DNA of 64,000 bases from the NCBI RefSeq assembly GCF_042683565.1, contig NZ_JBHUJW010000023.1:248001-312000 (forward strand), read 5' to 3'. Position numbers and translations under genes: made by a program. Source of the DNA: Brevibacillus sp042683565. GTDB lineage: Bacteria > Bacillota > Bacilli > Brevibacillales > Brevibacillaceae. This document shows positions 8,312 through 16,318 of this stretch, piece by piece; within the stretch, counting starts at the first letter, position 1; each line of letters opens with the position of its first letter. The notes beneath the pieces are model-generated. The model saw only the letters and a program-made list of their open reading frames with translations. It was not told the origin of the DNA and searched no databases.

Positions 8312-9694
8312 TCATCCGTGTTGCGTCCATTTGGAAATTTCATCCCAGGTCATGCCGAGGCGGACGATATCCTCCTCGACGAGCTTTGCCCCCATTTGGA
8401 CTTCGATGATTTCCATATCACTTACTGCCTTGATTCCGTGCTTGGCGCCTTGCGGGATTTGCAGCACATCGCCCGGTTGAATATGTTGCAGACGACCGTC
8501 CAGGACAAAATCGCCCTCGCCCGCGACGACCACCCATACCTCGCTCCGCTGGAGGTGGTACTGATAGCTCAAATTTTTGCCGGCATGGATAAACAGCTTC
8601 TTGGTCAGTGTCTCGGTACTATTATCCATTTTTTGGAAATTCATCACCTGGTACCATCCCCATCTGCGCTCCTCGTACATCGGTCGATGCTCGTACTCTT
8701 TTACCACTTCTTTTACGAGGTGGCTTTTGGCTTTATTGGCGACGAGTATGCCGTCGTGGCTGACGGCGACCACCGCATTGGGTATCCCGATCGTCACGAC
8801 GGGAAGGCCCAGTTCATTGATGACGTGTGTATTGGTGCACTCCTCGTCCATATACCCTCTGCCAACGATCCTCGCATTCATTTCTTCCGTGAGTGTATTC
8901 CAGGTACCCAAGTCCCTCCAGTATCCTTTGTAAGGGATGACGACGGTCTTTTGCGATTTTTCCACGATCTCCAGGTCAAAGCTGATCTTCGTCAGGCTCT
9001 CGTACCGATTCAGCAATAGCTCGTAATCGGTCGGAATGCCTCTCTTCTCCATTTCCCCGAGGAGAAAGCCCAGTTGAAAGGCAAAGACGCCGCAATTCCA
9101 GAGGGCCTGCTGCTCGCACAGCTTGCGCGCCTCGGATTCCGTCGGCTTTTCCTTGAAACTGCGGACATTTTGGTATCCCCGTCCATCCCCCGGACAGGTT
9201 TCTTCCTCGTCGCGAACGATATATCCGTACTTCGTGGAAGGGTACGTCGGCTCGACGCCAATCAGGGCAAGCTGTGCCCCTGAATCGGCAAGCGCGCCTT
9301 CCAATTGCAGAATGTGCTGAAAAAACGGGCTGTCCACGTACGGGTCCACCGGCATGACGGCGATCACTTCCTGATTCGATACACCGCATGCGGTATGCAA
9401 ATACGCGGCTGCCAGCGCAATCGCGCCAAACGTATCCTTGGATTCAGGTTCAATAATGACAGGGACATCCATCCCTAACTGACTCTGGATCAGGTCAACT
9501 TGCGCCTTGCTCGTCGACAGGTACACTTCGTCAAATTGGCCATACGTCTGCAGCTGTCCCCAGATTCGCTGGACCATCGATTCCCATTCGCCGTGTTGAT
9601 TGCGCAGCATTTTGAGAAACTGTTTGGAGCGAACATCGTTGGATAGCGGCCATAATCGTTTTCCTGAACCGCCAGAGAGTAACACCAGTTTCAT
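8312..9694 (-). CDS. manC: Mannose-1-phosphate guanylyltransferase / mannose-6-phosphate isomerase type II
   Basis: Bifunctional-type ManC/AlgA enzyme, 460 residues: makes GDP-mannose from mannose-1-phosphate and GTP. The N-terminal nucleotidyltransferase has LSGGSGKRLWPLS at residues 6-18, RSKQFL, and GYIV..., with FKEKP in the substrate loop. The C-terminal cupin (about residues 350-440) carries QYHLQRSEVWVVVAGEG and PGDVLQIPQGAKH, the isomerase metal site. The start at 9694 (MKLVLL) is chosen over 9703 because AGAGGTG is correctly spaced only for it. It heads the operon manC-uxs-GT61-GT11. GDP-mannose is also the precursor of GDP-fucose and GDP-rhamnose. Confidence 0.9.
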   Translation of the reverse strand: MKLVLLSGGSGKRLWPLSNDVRSKQFLKMLRNQHGEWESMVQRIWGQLQTYGQFDEVYLSTSKAQVDLIQSQLGMDVPVIIEPESKDTFGAIALAAAYLHTACGVSNQEVIAVMPVDPYVDSPFFQHILQLEGALADSGAQLALIGVEPTYPSTKYGYIVRDEEETCPGDGRGYQNVRSFKEKPTESEARKLCEQQALWNCGVFAFQLGFLLGEMEKRGIPTDYELLLNRYESLTKISFDLEIVEKSQKTVVIPYKGYWRDLGTWNTLTEEMNARIVGRGYMDEECTNTHVINELGLPVVTIGIPNAVVAVSHDGILVANKAKSHLVKEVVKEYEHRPMYEERRWGWYQVMNFQKMDNSTETLTKKLFIHAGKNLSYQYHLQRSEVWVVVAGEGDFVLDGRLQHIQPGDVLQIPQGAKHGIKAVSDMEIIEVQMGAKLVEEDIVRLGMTWDEISKWTQHG

Positions 9695-9816
9695 CCTATG
9701 CACCTCTATCCGGCATTCTTTTAACTCGAATCATCATATGAATGACTGCCATCATTTGCTTAATAACTGGACGAAAATGGTTGAATCTCTCGATGGGTTT
9801 GCGAGGGGGCGGCACA

Positions 9817-9846
9817 AGAAAAACCCGGCAATATGACGATGCCGGG
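9817..9846 (-). terminator. Intrinsic terminator of the 9857-10966 gene
   Basis: Stem CCCGGCA / TGCCGGG (9824-9830 / 9840-9846), followed on the minus strand by a T run (the A run 9817-9823 on the plus strand). Confidence 0.85.
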
Positions 9847-9856
9847 CTTTGGGGGA

Positions 9857-10966
9857 TTACAGGACGCCAGCCTGTTGAATGACGTCGTGCAGATTATCCC
9901 AATCAATCCGAATGTCATCTATTATTCTTTGGAATTCGGTCGGATTTTCCAGCTCCGCTTGCTTGCCGATCAGCCGGTAGTATTCGAGCCGGCAATGCGT
10001 GCTGATCACCCAATAGGTGTGCCGCACCCAGTTGGGCGAGAACAGCTCGATGACCTTCGTTCCCGGCTGGCAAAACACTAGATTCGTCAGTGCTGCCCCA
10101 TGCGGTGCAATCACTGTTTTGGCTGAGGAGAAAATGTAGGCCTGCTCGGCAACCGTATACCTGTCGCAATGGATCGTGACAAACCCTTTCTCGGCCAGGT
10201 AAGCGTTCAACTCTTGCTCATTGTGCACGTGGCGATGCGTCGCGCCGGCCCTGCTCACATATATTTTTTCGTAGAAAGGGTCGCGCTTCGTGCCTGGCGG
10301 CGGTCCCAGCTTTATCCGCAGCAGATCGCAAATCCATTTGGACACTTGACCGGTGTAGGCGACCACAGGGGTCAGAACCAGCTGCCGTGCTTGGATATGC
10401 AAGTCCTTGTGGCACTCGATCAGTCTTTCCTCCGGGATTCCAAGGGTTTGCAACGTTTCCCATTGAAAAGACCTGACTCGTTTATTGATCACGTATTTGT
10501 CGATCTCTATCCCCTTGCTGCGCCACAGCTCGATGCGGGCCAAAACTTCCACCATCCAGAAAAAATAATTGGCCGCGCTGTTATAGGTCGCATTTCCGAG
10601 CGTCAAGGGCATGTATTCGGGCATCGGCAGCTCCGTCTGCCGGAAAATCGGATGCTGCCGCGGCACACACGGCTCTTGGGACATATCCCACACGAGCTTG
10701 TTGTCCGGACTGATGACCGCCCCGTTTGGTCCCCAGATTCTCCCCCTGTCCATTTTCGCGATATAATGAGGGACCGCACCTCGATACATCGGCCAGTCGT
10801 AGGCAGCTTGCCCCCCATTCGGTTCGTATCGGACATATTCACAAGGAAAAACCTGAATATTCCGACTAACCCCTTCTGGGTTCTTGTATTTTCTGTACAC
10901 CCAATCTGCCGCCCGGTGATAGATCTCCGCGCCAGGAGGAGGAAAAGCGGCTGCGATACGAACCAT
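9857..10966 (-). CDS. GT61 family glycosyltransferase (DUF563), copy 2
   Basis: 369 residues, paralogue of the GT61 protein at 6130-7236. Shared blocks are GAVISPDNKLVWDMS in the N-terminal half, and IYVSRAGATHRHVHNE, QAYIFSSAKTVIAPHGAAL and PGTKVIELFSP in the C-terminal catalytic region. It is transcribed alone from the divergent region 10967-11158 and has its own terminator. The ATG at 10966 follows a purine-rich GAAGGAAAGGAG that sits close to the start. Two GT61 enzymes in one island suggest two related linkages in the same glycan. The transferred sugar is unknown; xylose is conceivable given the UDP-xylose-synthase-like neighbour, but that is inference. Confidence 0.85.
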   Translation of the reverse strand: MVRIAAAFPPPGAEIYHRAADWVYRKYKNPEGVSRNIQVFPCEYVRYEPNGGQAAYDWPMYRGAVPHYIAKMDRGRIWGPNGAVISPDNKLVWDMSQEPCVPRQHPIFRQTELPMPEYMPLTLGNATYNSAANYFFWMVEVLARIELWRSKGIEIDKYVINKRVRSFQWETLQTLGIPEERLIECHKDLHIQARQLVLTPVVAYTGQVSKWICDLLRIKLGPPPGTKRDPFYEKIYVSRAGATHRHVHNEQELNAYLAEKGFVTIHCDRYTVAEQAYIFSSAKTVIAPHGAALTNLVFCQPGTKVIELFSPNWVRHTYWVISTHCRLEYYRLIGKQAELENPTEFQRIIDDIRIDWDNLHDVIQQAGVL

Positions 10967-11158
10967 CTCCTTTCCTTCTCACAACTCTTCTATACGGTAT
11001 ATGCTCTGTTCGTTCAGGCTGGAATGATACTTTCGCGCAAACACGAATTTTGGCTGAAACTTAAGGAAAATCTACCGTGTCCTCCTTTTTTCCCGAACAT
11101 ATTTTATTATGAAACTTCTTCTCCCTTTGGAGAAAATGTTCGGAAATGGAGTGATCCT

Positions 11159-12361
11159 GTGTCATCCCTTCAGCGCGATCTCCCTATGGTCAGCGTCATT
11201 ACGCCCTCCTACAACCAGGGCAGATATATACGAGAAACGATTGAAAGTGTGCTGCGCCAAAACTATCCGCACCTCGAGCACATCGTGGTCGACGGCGGCT
11301 CCACCGATGAGACACTCTCGATCTTGCAGCACTACGCCAGTACCGATCCCCGCTTCCGCTACGTCTCCGAGCCGGACAGAGGGCAGTCCCACGCCATCAA
11401 CAAAGGACTAGCCATGGCAAGAGGTGAGATCATCGGCTGGGTAAATTCCGATGATACGTATTTGCCAAGGGCGATCGAAAAAGCGGTGCAGGCTCTGCGG
11501 CTGCACCCTGAGTGGGCGATCGTCACCGGGAACGGCTACATCATCGACGAGAACAGCAAGATTCAGTACCCCGTCCACTATTGGCAGACAGACGTCAAGC
11601 AGCTGTACCACTCCTGCCCTGTGATCCAGCCCACTGCCTTTCTGCACAAAAGCGTGTTCCAGCAGCTTGGCGGGGTAGACGAGAGCCTTCGTTTTTGCAT
11701 GGACTATGATTTGTGGATTCGCCTTTCCAAAAACCACGCCTTCGGTTTCATCCGGGACTATTTGGCCAACGCCCGGGTCCACAGCACGTGCAAATCGGCA
11801 ACCCAGTGGAACACCATCGGCTTTCCCGAAGTGCTGAAGACGGTCGTCAAGCATTACGGGAGCATTTCTACAACATGGATGGGCTATGCCAGGAAGCTCG
11901 GCATTCCGTACATCATCCACCAGTGCAAATCCAATGCCCTGTTTGGCAACTCTCCCAAAATCGCCGGGATGAACCGCTTCCCCGACCTGTGGGTTCCTCC
12001 CCGGTTCACGATCACCGTAGAGTCCGATCCCGGCTCGCCTGCCATCTCGCTGCTCATCCGGGGCGCGGCGCTCCTGCAGGGTCCTGCGCGGAAATTCATT
12101 AGCATGGCGACGGTCAATGGACAATCCTGCGGTACTTTCGAGACGACCTTACCCAATTTTACCTGGGAGATCCCGCTCGACCGAAGCCGCACGCAAAACG
12201 TAGTCACGCTGTTTTCCTCGCAGTTTACGATGAACCAGGCACATGAGCAAAACACAAAGCGTGCGGTCAGCTTCATGGCCCAGGAAGTCGTCCCGCTGTC
12301 CGCCGAGGAAGCTGCGTTTTACCGGATTTTGCTGCAGGTGCCTTCGCTGAAACAGGGATGA
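11159..12361 (+). CDS. GT2 glycosyltransferase with extra C-terminal domain (paralogue 2)
   Basis: 400-residue inverting glycosyltransferase, close paralogue of the proteins at 3975 and 13531. Catalytic blocks: MVSVITPSYNQGRYI, EHIVVDGGSTDETL, NSDDTY and FCMDYDLWIRLSK. The C-terminal segment starts at GMNRFPDLWVPP and ends VVPLSAEE. The open frame extends far upstream (to 10169) over the divergent gene, but the real start is GTG at 11159: it has GGAG 8 nt before and aligns with the N-termini of its paralogues. Upstream is an AT-rich 190-bp divergent promoter region. Possibly the first gene of a run with the methyltransferase at 12504. Substrates unknown. Confidence 0.87.
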   Translation: MSSLQRDLPMVSVITPSYNQGRYIRETIESVLRQNYPHLEHIVVDGGSTDETLSILQHYASTDPRFRYVSEPDRGQSHAINKGLAMARGEIIGWVNSDDTYLPRAIEKAVQALRLHPEWAIVTGNGYIIDENSKIQYPVHYWQTDVKQLYHSCPVIQPTAFLHKSVFQQLGGVDESLRFCMDYDLWIRLSKNHAFGFIRDYLANARVHSTCKSATQWNTIGFPEVLKTVVKHYGSISTTWMGYARKLGIPYIIHQCKSNALFGNSPKIAGMNRFPDLWVPPRFTITVESDPGSPAISLLIRGAALLQGPARKFISMATVNGQSCGTFETTLPNFTWEIPLDRSRTQNVVTLFSSQFTMNQAHEQNTKRAVSFMAQEVVPLSAEEAAFYRILLQVPSLKQG

Positions 12362-12503
12362 AGACGCTTTTGGGCAAAAATTGGGAGCAAATTCATGTTC
12401 CTATACCGGTTCAAGCAGGGTTGCCTGAACGTACCGTATAAGTAGCCGAAAATTTCCTACCAAATCTCATCGGGCAAAGACCGAAAGAGGGGGAATCGAT
12501 CCA

Positions 12504-13352
12504 TTGGGCAGGCATTGGACAAACGAAGAGATTCTGGCAGAAGTTGCGAAACGCAGATGGTATCACAAAATCGAGCTGCGGCCTGGCATCGTGACTCCGG
12601 GCATCGACGCGCTCACTGCACTCTGGAACATGACGCGCGAGTCGCGCTCGCATATCTCCTACGCTGGCAAGCGCGTGCTCGATCTCGCCAGCTTTGACGG
12701 CATGTGGTCTTTTGAGGCAGAACAGCTGGGAGCTGGCCTGGTCGTGGCGACCGACTGTTTTCACCCGCTTTACAGCAACTTTGAGTTTTGCAAAAACATT
12801 TTGCAGAGCAAAGTCATTCCGATGTACAACGTCTCTCCTTACAGGCTCTGGGAAGGCTTGCAGGTGCTCCTGATGGACGACGGCACCACACCCCTGCCTT
12901 TTCCGCGGCAAATTTTCCACAACAAACTTGACATCGTGCAGCATCTCGGCCTGCTCTATCATCTCCGCGATCCGATGTGGACACTGTCCCAGAGCAGGAG
13001 CGTCCTGAAGACTGGCGGTCACCTGCTGCTCGAAACGGCCTGCATTTTGGACATGAATCAGTCGATGATGGTGTACAACGGCCCTCCCGGCGCAATGAAC
13101 CGGATCTACAACGATTTTACGACCTGGTGGGTGCCAACCGTTCCTTGTGTGATGGAGATGCTCCGCAGCACGCTGTTTGAGCCGATTCCCGATTCCATCC
13201 GCACGATTCCGTCCGGCAATCACGGGGGTTACGAAGCTGGACGAATCAGCCTCGTCGCGAAAGCCGTTCCAGGCAGCGCCATCGATCGGGAAGCGTACGC
13301 CGAGTTGCTCCGGGTATACCGCAATCCCGGGCTCATCCCCGATTATTTGTAG
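12504..13352 (+). CDS. CmoB/DUF1698-like SAM-dependent methyltransferase
   Basis: 282-residue class I methyltransferase related to the tRNA cmo5U carboxymethyltransferase CmoB and its DUF1698 relatives. Motifs: WYHKIELRPGIVTPGI, the SAM loop VLDLASFDGMWSFEAEQLGA, DIVQHLGLLYHLRDP, and the late strand GGHLLLETA. In glycan or natural-product islands such proteins methylate sugars, and that is more likely here than tRNA modification. The start is TTG at 12504 with GAGGGGG upstream. It ends at a strong terminator before the third GT2 paralogue. The exact substrate cannot be read. Confidence 0.8.
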   Translation: MGRHWTNEEILAEVAKRRWYHKIELRPGIVTPGIDALTALWNMTRESRSHISYAGKRVLDLASFDGMWSFEAEQLGAGLVVATDCFHPLYSNFEFCKNILQSKVIPMYNVSPYRLWEGLQVLLMDDGTTPLPFPRQIFHNKLDIVQHLGLLYHLRDPMWTLSQSRSVLKTGGHLLLETACILDMNQSMMVYNGPPGAMNRIYNDFTTWWVPTVPCVMEMLRSTLFEPIPDSIRTIPSGNHGGYEAGRISLVAKAVPGSAIDREAYAELLRVYRNPGLIPDYL

Positions 13353-13363
13353 CTGGCAACCGC

Positions 13364-13404
13364 AAAAGGTGCACCCGGTATCGCCGCCCGGTGCACCTTT
13401 TTGT
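13364..13404 (+). terminator. Intrinsic terminator after the CmoB-like gene
   Basis: A 12-bp stem AAAAGGTGCACC / GGTGCACCTTTT (13364-13375 / 13390-13401), ending in a T run. Confidence 0.9.
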
Positions 13405-13530
13405 CTGGTTGACGATGCCGCCTGACGAAAAATCGGGCGAACGTCCTGATGCATGGGAAAGCCCTTGTACATACGCTGTTCGTAGCACTTTTCCTGTTTC
13501 CAAAGACTTCACGCAAAGGAGTGTTGTACG

Positions 13531-14715
13531 TTGTCACGATCTGCGCTGCCTTTGGTGAGCGTCATTACCCCCTCCTACAATCAAGGAAAGTTTATCCGAG
13601 AGACGATCGACAGCATTTTGAGCCAGGACTACCCGAACCTTGAGCACATCGTCGTCGATGGCGGTTCAACCGATGAGACGGTTTCCATCTTGCAAGAGTA
13701 TGCCAGCAAAGACCCGCGCTTTCGCTACGTATCCGAGCCGGACAACGGGCAGTCGCACGCCATTAACAAAGGCTTGGCCATGGCGAGGGGCGAAATCATC
13801 GGCTGGCTGAACTCGGACGACACGTATTTGCCCGGGGCGGTGCGCAAAGCGGTGCAGTACCTGCAAAGCCAGCCCGCTTGCGGCATGGTTCACGGGCAAT
13901 GCGAGGTCATCGATGAAGCAGGCGTCCCTTTCAGCACCTTCGCCAGCGAAAAAGCCGACGCCCAGAATCTGTATCAATCCTGTGTTGTCTGCCAGCCATC
14001 CGCTTTCATCCGCACGCATGTCTTTCGGCAAATGGGCGGCGTGGATGAAAAACTGAATTTCTGCATGGACTACGATCTCTGGATGCGCATCGCCAAAGTG
14101 CACACGATCGGCTTCATCCCGGACTTTTTGGCGAATACCCGTCTGCACGGCTCCTGCAAATCCGCGACACAGTGGCATTCCGTCGGGGTGCCGGAGGTCT
14201 TGAGATCCCTCGCGAAAAACTACTCGTCGATCCCGTCCCACTGGGTCTCCCACTTGTCGCAATACCGGAGCATGGGCGTGATCGATCTGCTTCGGCAGCT
14301 CAAGACGCTCCGCTCCAACTCATCGCGGATCACCGGCATGAATCGTTACCGCGACCTGTGGGCCCCGCCGATTTTGCGCGTCACCCTGGAATCCGAATCG
14401 ACAGCTCGTGCCCAGCTTCTGCTGGTGAAAGGCAAGGTTCCGGGCGCCCCGATGCAGCTGCCCAAAGCCTTTTCCTTGACGGCGCTGGTCAACGGCAGGC
14501 TGGCGAAGACGTTCACTGTCACCAAAGCGCAATTCGCGCTGGAAATCCCCCTGGACACGGCAAACCAGGTGAATCGGATCGATCTGGCTTCGACGAGCAT
14601 GATCCAGCCTGCCGTCCCCCAGATAGACGGCTTGCGCGTAGGAGGCTACCTGGCAGAAGAGGTGCTGCCCCTCAATCACGAGGAAGCCATCATTTACCAG
14701 GCCTTTCGCCAGTGA
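13531..14715 (+). CDS. GT2 glycosyltransferase with extra C-terminal domain (paralogue 3)
   Basis: 394 residues, third copy of the family at 3975 and 11159. Catalytic blocks: PLVSVITPSYNQGKFI, EHIVVDGGSTDETV, NSDDTY, FCMDYDLWMRIAK. The C-terminal segment starts GMNRYRDLWAPP and ends EEVLPLNHEE. Start is TTG at 13531 with AAAGGAG 9 nt upstream. The gene ends 2 bp from the stop of the convergent DUF1360 gene, so there is no room for a terminator. Three copies differing mainly outside the catalytic blocks suggest successive, related sugar additions. Donor and acceptor unknown. Confidence 0.87.
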   Translation: MSRSALPLVSVITPSYNQGKFIRETIDSILSQDYPNLEHIVVDGGSTDETVSILQEYASKDPRFRYVSEPDNGQSHAINKGLAMARGEIIGWLNSDDTYLPGAVRKAVQYLQSQPACGMVHGQCEVIDEAGVPFSTFASEKADAQNLYQSCVVCQPSAFIRTHVFRQMGGVDEKLNFCMDYDLWMRIAKVHTIGFIPDFLANTRLHGSCKSATQWHSVGVPEVLRSLAKNYSSIPSHWVSHLSQYRSMGVIDLLRQLKTLRSNSSRITGMNRYRDLWAPPILRVTLESESTARAQLLLVKGKVPGAPMQLPKAFSLTALVNGRLAKTFTVTKAQFALEIPLDTANQVNRIDLASTSMIQPAVPQIDGLRVGGYLAEEVLPLNHEEAIIYQAFRQ

Positions 14716-14717
14716 TT

Positions 14718-15065
14718 CTAGCCCATGTACATTTTCGTCTCGATGACGGCCGCCGCTCCTGCGATGGCGAGCAGGAGGATGACCGGATAGGCGGCCGGTA
14801 CATACAGGTACATGAGGACAATGGCGAGTGCCGCCCAGATGCCGACACACCAGTAGCAGCTAAGCAACCGTCCGATCCAGCGGCGGAATTTGCCGCCCTT
14901 GAACTGGACTTGGCGCAGCACCTGCCCCGAAGCGTCCGTCTCGTATGTGATGGCAATAAATGGGCTGCGCAGAGGCTCAGTGATTTCGTCAAACACGATC
15001 AAATGGGTGAGACGGAAGCTGGCCAGCACGAGAATGGTCAGGTCCAGCCAGGATAGGTCAAACAT
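14718..15065 (-). CDS. DUF1360 family small membrane protein
   Basis: 115 residues. It opens with the hydrophobic LTILVLASFRLTHLIVFDEI, then RSPF, GKFRRWIGRLLSCYWCVG (the family's conserved WIGxLLxCxWC block), and two close hydrophobic helices at the C-terminus. This is the DUF1360 pattern; from memory the Bacillus subtilis relative YjcA is linked to sporulation, but biochemical function is not established. Start at 15065 was chosen because GGAG is 6 nt upstream; a start at 15086 would overlap its own ribosome site. It is divergent from the CAP-domain gene. The paired cysteines in CYWC may bind metal or form a disulphide. Confidence 0.75.
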   Translation of the reverse strand: MFDLSWLDLTILVLASFRLTHLIVFDEITEPLRSPFIAITYETDASGQVLRQVQFKGGKFRRWIGRLLSCYWCVGIWAALAIVLMYLYVPAAYPVILLLAIAGAAAVIETKMYMG

Positions 15066-15105
15066 GCGCTCTCCATCCCTTTCCAATATTTATAACTTTC
15101 CCTAA

Positions 15106-15136
15106 GTCGTGACAATTTGTTACCATTGGTCACGAC
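15106..15136. promoter_or_regulatory. Inverted repeat in a divergent intergenic region
   Basis: Perfect 8-bp arms GTCGTGAC (15106-15113) and GTCACGAC (15129-15136), separated by 15 bp, lie between the DUF1360 and CAP-domain starts, 24 bp before the latter. It could be an operator or a 5'-UTR hairpin. Confidence 0.5.
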
Positions 15137-15159
15137 AAACCAGAGAAAGGCGTGATGAC

Positions 15160-16266
15160 ATGAATCGCCATGTAACGAAGATTGCAGCTATCCTTTCCCT
15201 GTCCGTCGCCTTCACCATGATCGGACAAACAGCAGATGCCAAAACAGCGAAGTTTGTGTCTCTGAAAAAAGGAATGAACAGCGCGAGAGTCCTCGAAGTG
15301 GAAAAGATGCTTGACGCATTGAAGTTTGACTACAAGCTGAAAGTGGACAGGCTGTACAACGCCAACACGGTGTACAACGTCAAACGGTTTCAGAAAAAGT
15401 ACGAGCTGAAACAGACGGGCGTAGTCAACCTGACAACTTATAACAAGCTGAAGCAGGTCTACAATGCTTCCAAAAAACCGACGACGAAGCCCGAGTCAAA
15501 GCCTGGCACACCGTCCAAGCCGTCGGATCAGACGACGAGCACCGCGACGCTCAAGCTCGGCTCCGCAGGCGAGCGCGTCAAAGAATTGCAAAACATGCTT
15601 GCGGCTCTCGGATACAAAGTAACGGCGACAGGAACCTATGACGACTCGACCCGTTTTGCCGTCATGCTGTTCCAATCCCGCAACAAACAGACGCTCACTG
15701 GGGAAGCCGATGCGAAAACGTACGCAGCCATCACGGATGCCTATAAAAACCACAAGGACGATTCGACGAAGCCAGGCACGACAACACCGGCTCCTGCTAC
15801 TCCGCCTGCTTCCAACAACGATTCTTCCCAAAATTCAGGCTCGGGCCAAAATTCCAACGCCAATGTGCCGCTGCCGTCTGAATTGACGGCGGATGAAAAG
15901 GAAATGGTGCAGCTGGTCAACAAGGAGCGCACGAGCAAAGGCCTCGCTCCTTACCAGGTAGACATGCAGCTGACGAAGGTCGCCCGCATCAAAGCACAGG
16001 AGATGGTCGATAAAGGCTATTTCAGCCATACCTCTCCTACGTACGGCTCGCCGTTCCAAATGATGGAGACGTTCGGGATCAACTACATCGCTGCTGCTGA
16101 AAACATCGCCCAAAACCAGACGGTAAGCGGTGCCCACCAGATGTTCATGAACTCCTCGGGACACAAAGCCAACATCATGAGCAGCACGTACGACTATATA
16201 GGGATCGCCGTCGTCAATGGCGGCCCGTACGGCAAAACGTTTGTACAAATGTTCCTGAAAAAATAA
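15160..16266 (+). CDS. Secreted CAP-domain protein with two peptidoglycan-binding repeats
   Basis: 368 residues. A signal peptide (residues 1 to about 28, hydrophobic AAILSLSVAFTMIGQTADA) is followed by two PG_binding_1-like units (VSLKKGMNSARVLEVEKML..., LKLGSAGERVKELQNML...), each ending in a FQKKYEL- or FQSRNKQ-type helix. Then come a Pro/Thr/Ser/Asn-rich linker and a C-terminal CAP/SCP domain (LVNKERTSKGLAPY, GYFSHTSPTYGSPF, AENIAQNQ, HKANIMSSTYDYIGIAV). This is the layout of Bacillus YkwD/YlbC-type proteins, thought to bind the cell wall; the CAP activity in bacteria is not settled. ATG at 15160 follows AGAAAGG; an upstream in-frame start lacks one. Ends at a hairpin. Confidence 0.88.
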   Translation: MNRHVTKIAAILSLSVAFTMIGQTADAKTAKFVSLKKGMNSARVLEVEKMLDALKFDYKLKVDRLYNANTVYNVKRFQKKYELKQTGVVNLTTYNKLKQVYNASKKPTTKPESKPGTPSKPSDQTTSTATLKLGSAGERVKELQNMLAALGYKVTATGTYDDSTRFAVMLFQSRNKQTLTGEADAKTYAAITDAYKNHKDDSTKPGTTTPAPATPPASNNDSSQNSGSGQNSNANVPLPSELTADEKEMVQLVNKERTSKGLAPYQVDMQLTKVARIKAQEMVDKGYFSHTSPTYGSPFQMMETFGINYIAAAENIAQNQTVSGAHQMFMNSSGHKANIMSSTYDYIGIAVVNGGPYGKTFVQMFLKK

Positions 16267-16279
16267 TATGCAAGCGCAG

Positions 16280-16316
16280 CCCCCATCATTTCCGCTGGAG
16301 ATAATGGGGGTTTCTC
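16280..16316 (+). terminator. Intrinsic terminator after the CAP gene
   Basis: Stem CCCCCAT / ATGGGGG (16280-16286 / 16304-16310) with a following T-rich tail, between convergent genes. Confidence 0.75.
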
Positions 16317-16318
16317 AT

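Noticed and set aside
10169..11158. Long upstream extension of the GT2 frame starting at 10169
   Set aside because: Overlaps the divergent GT61 gene in antisense; the GTG at 11159 has a good ribosome site and matches paralogue N-termini.
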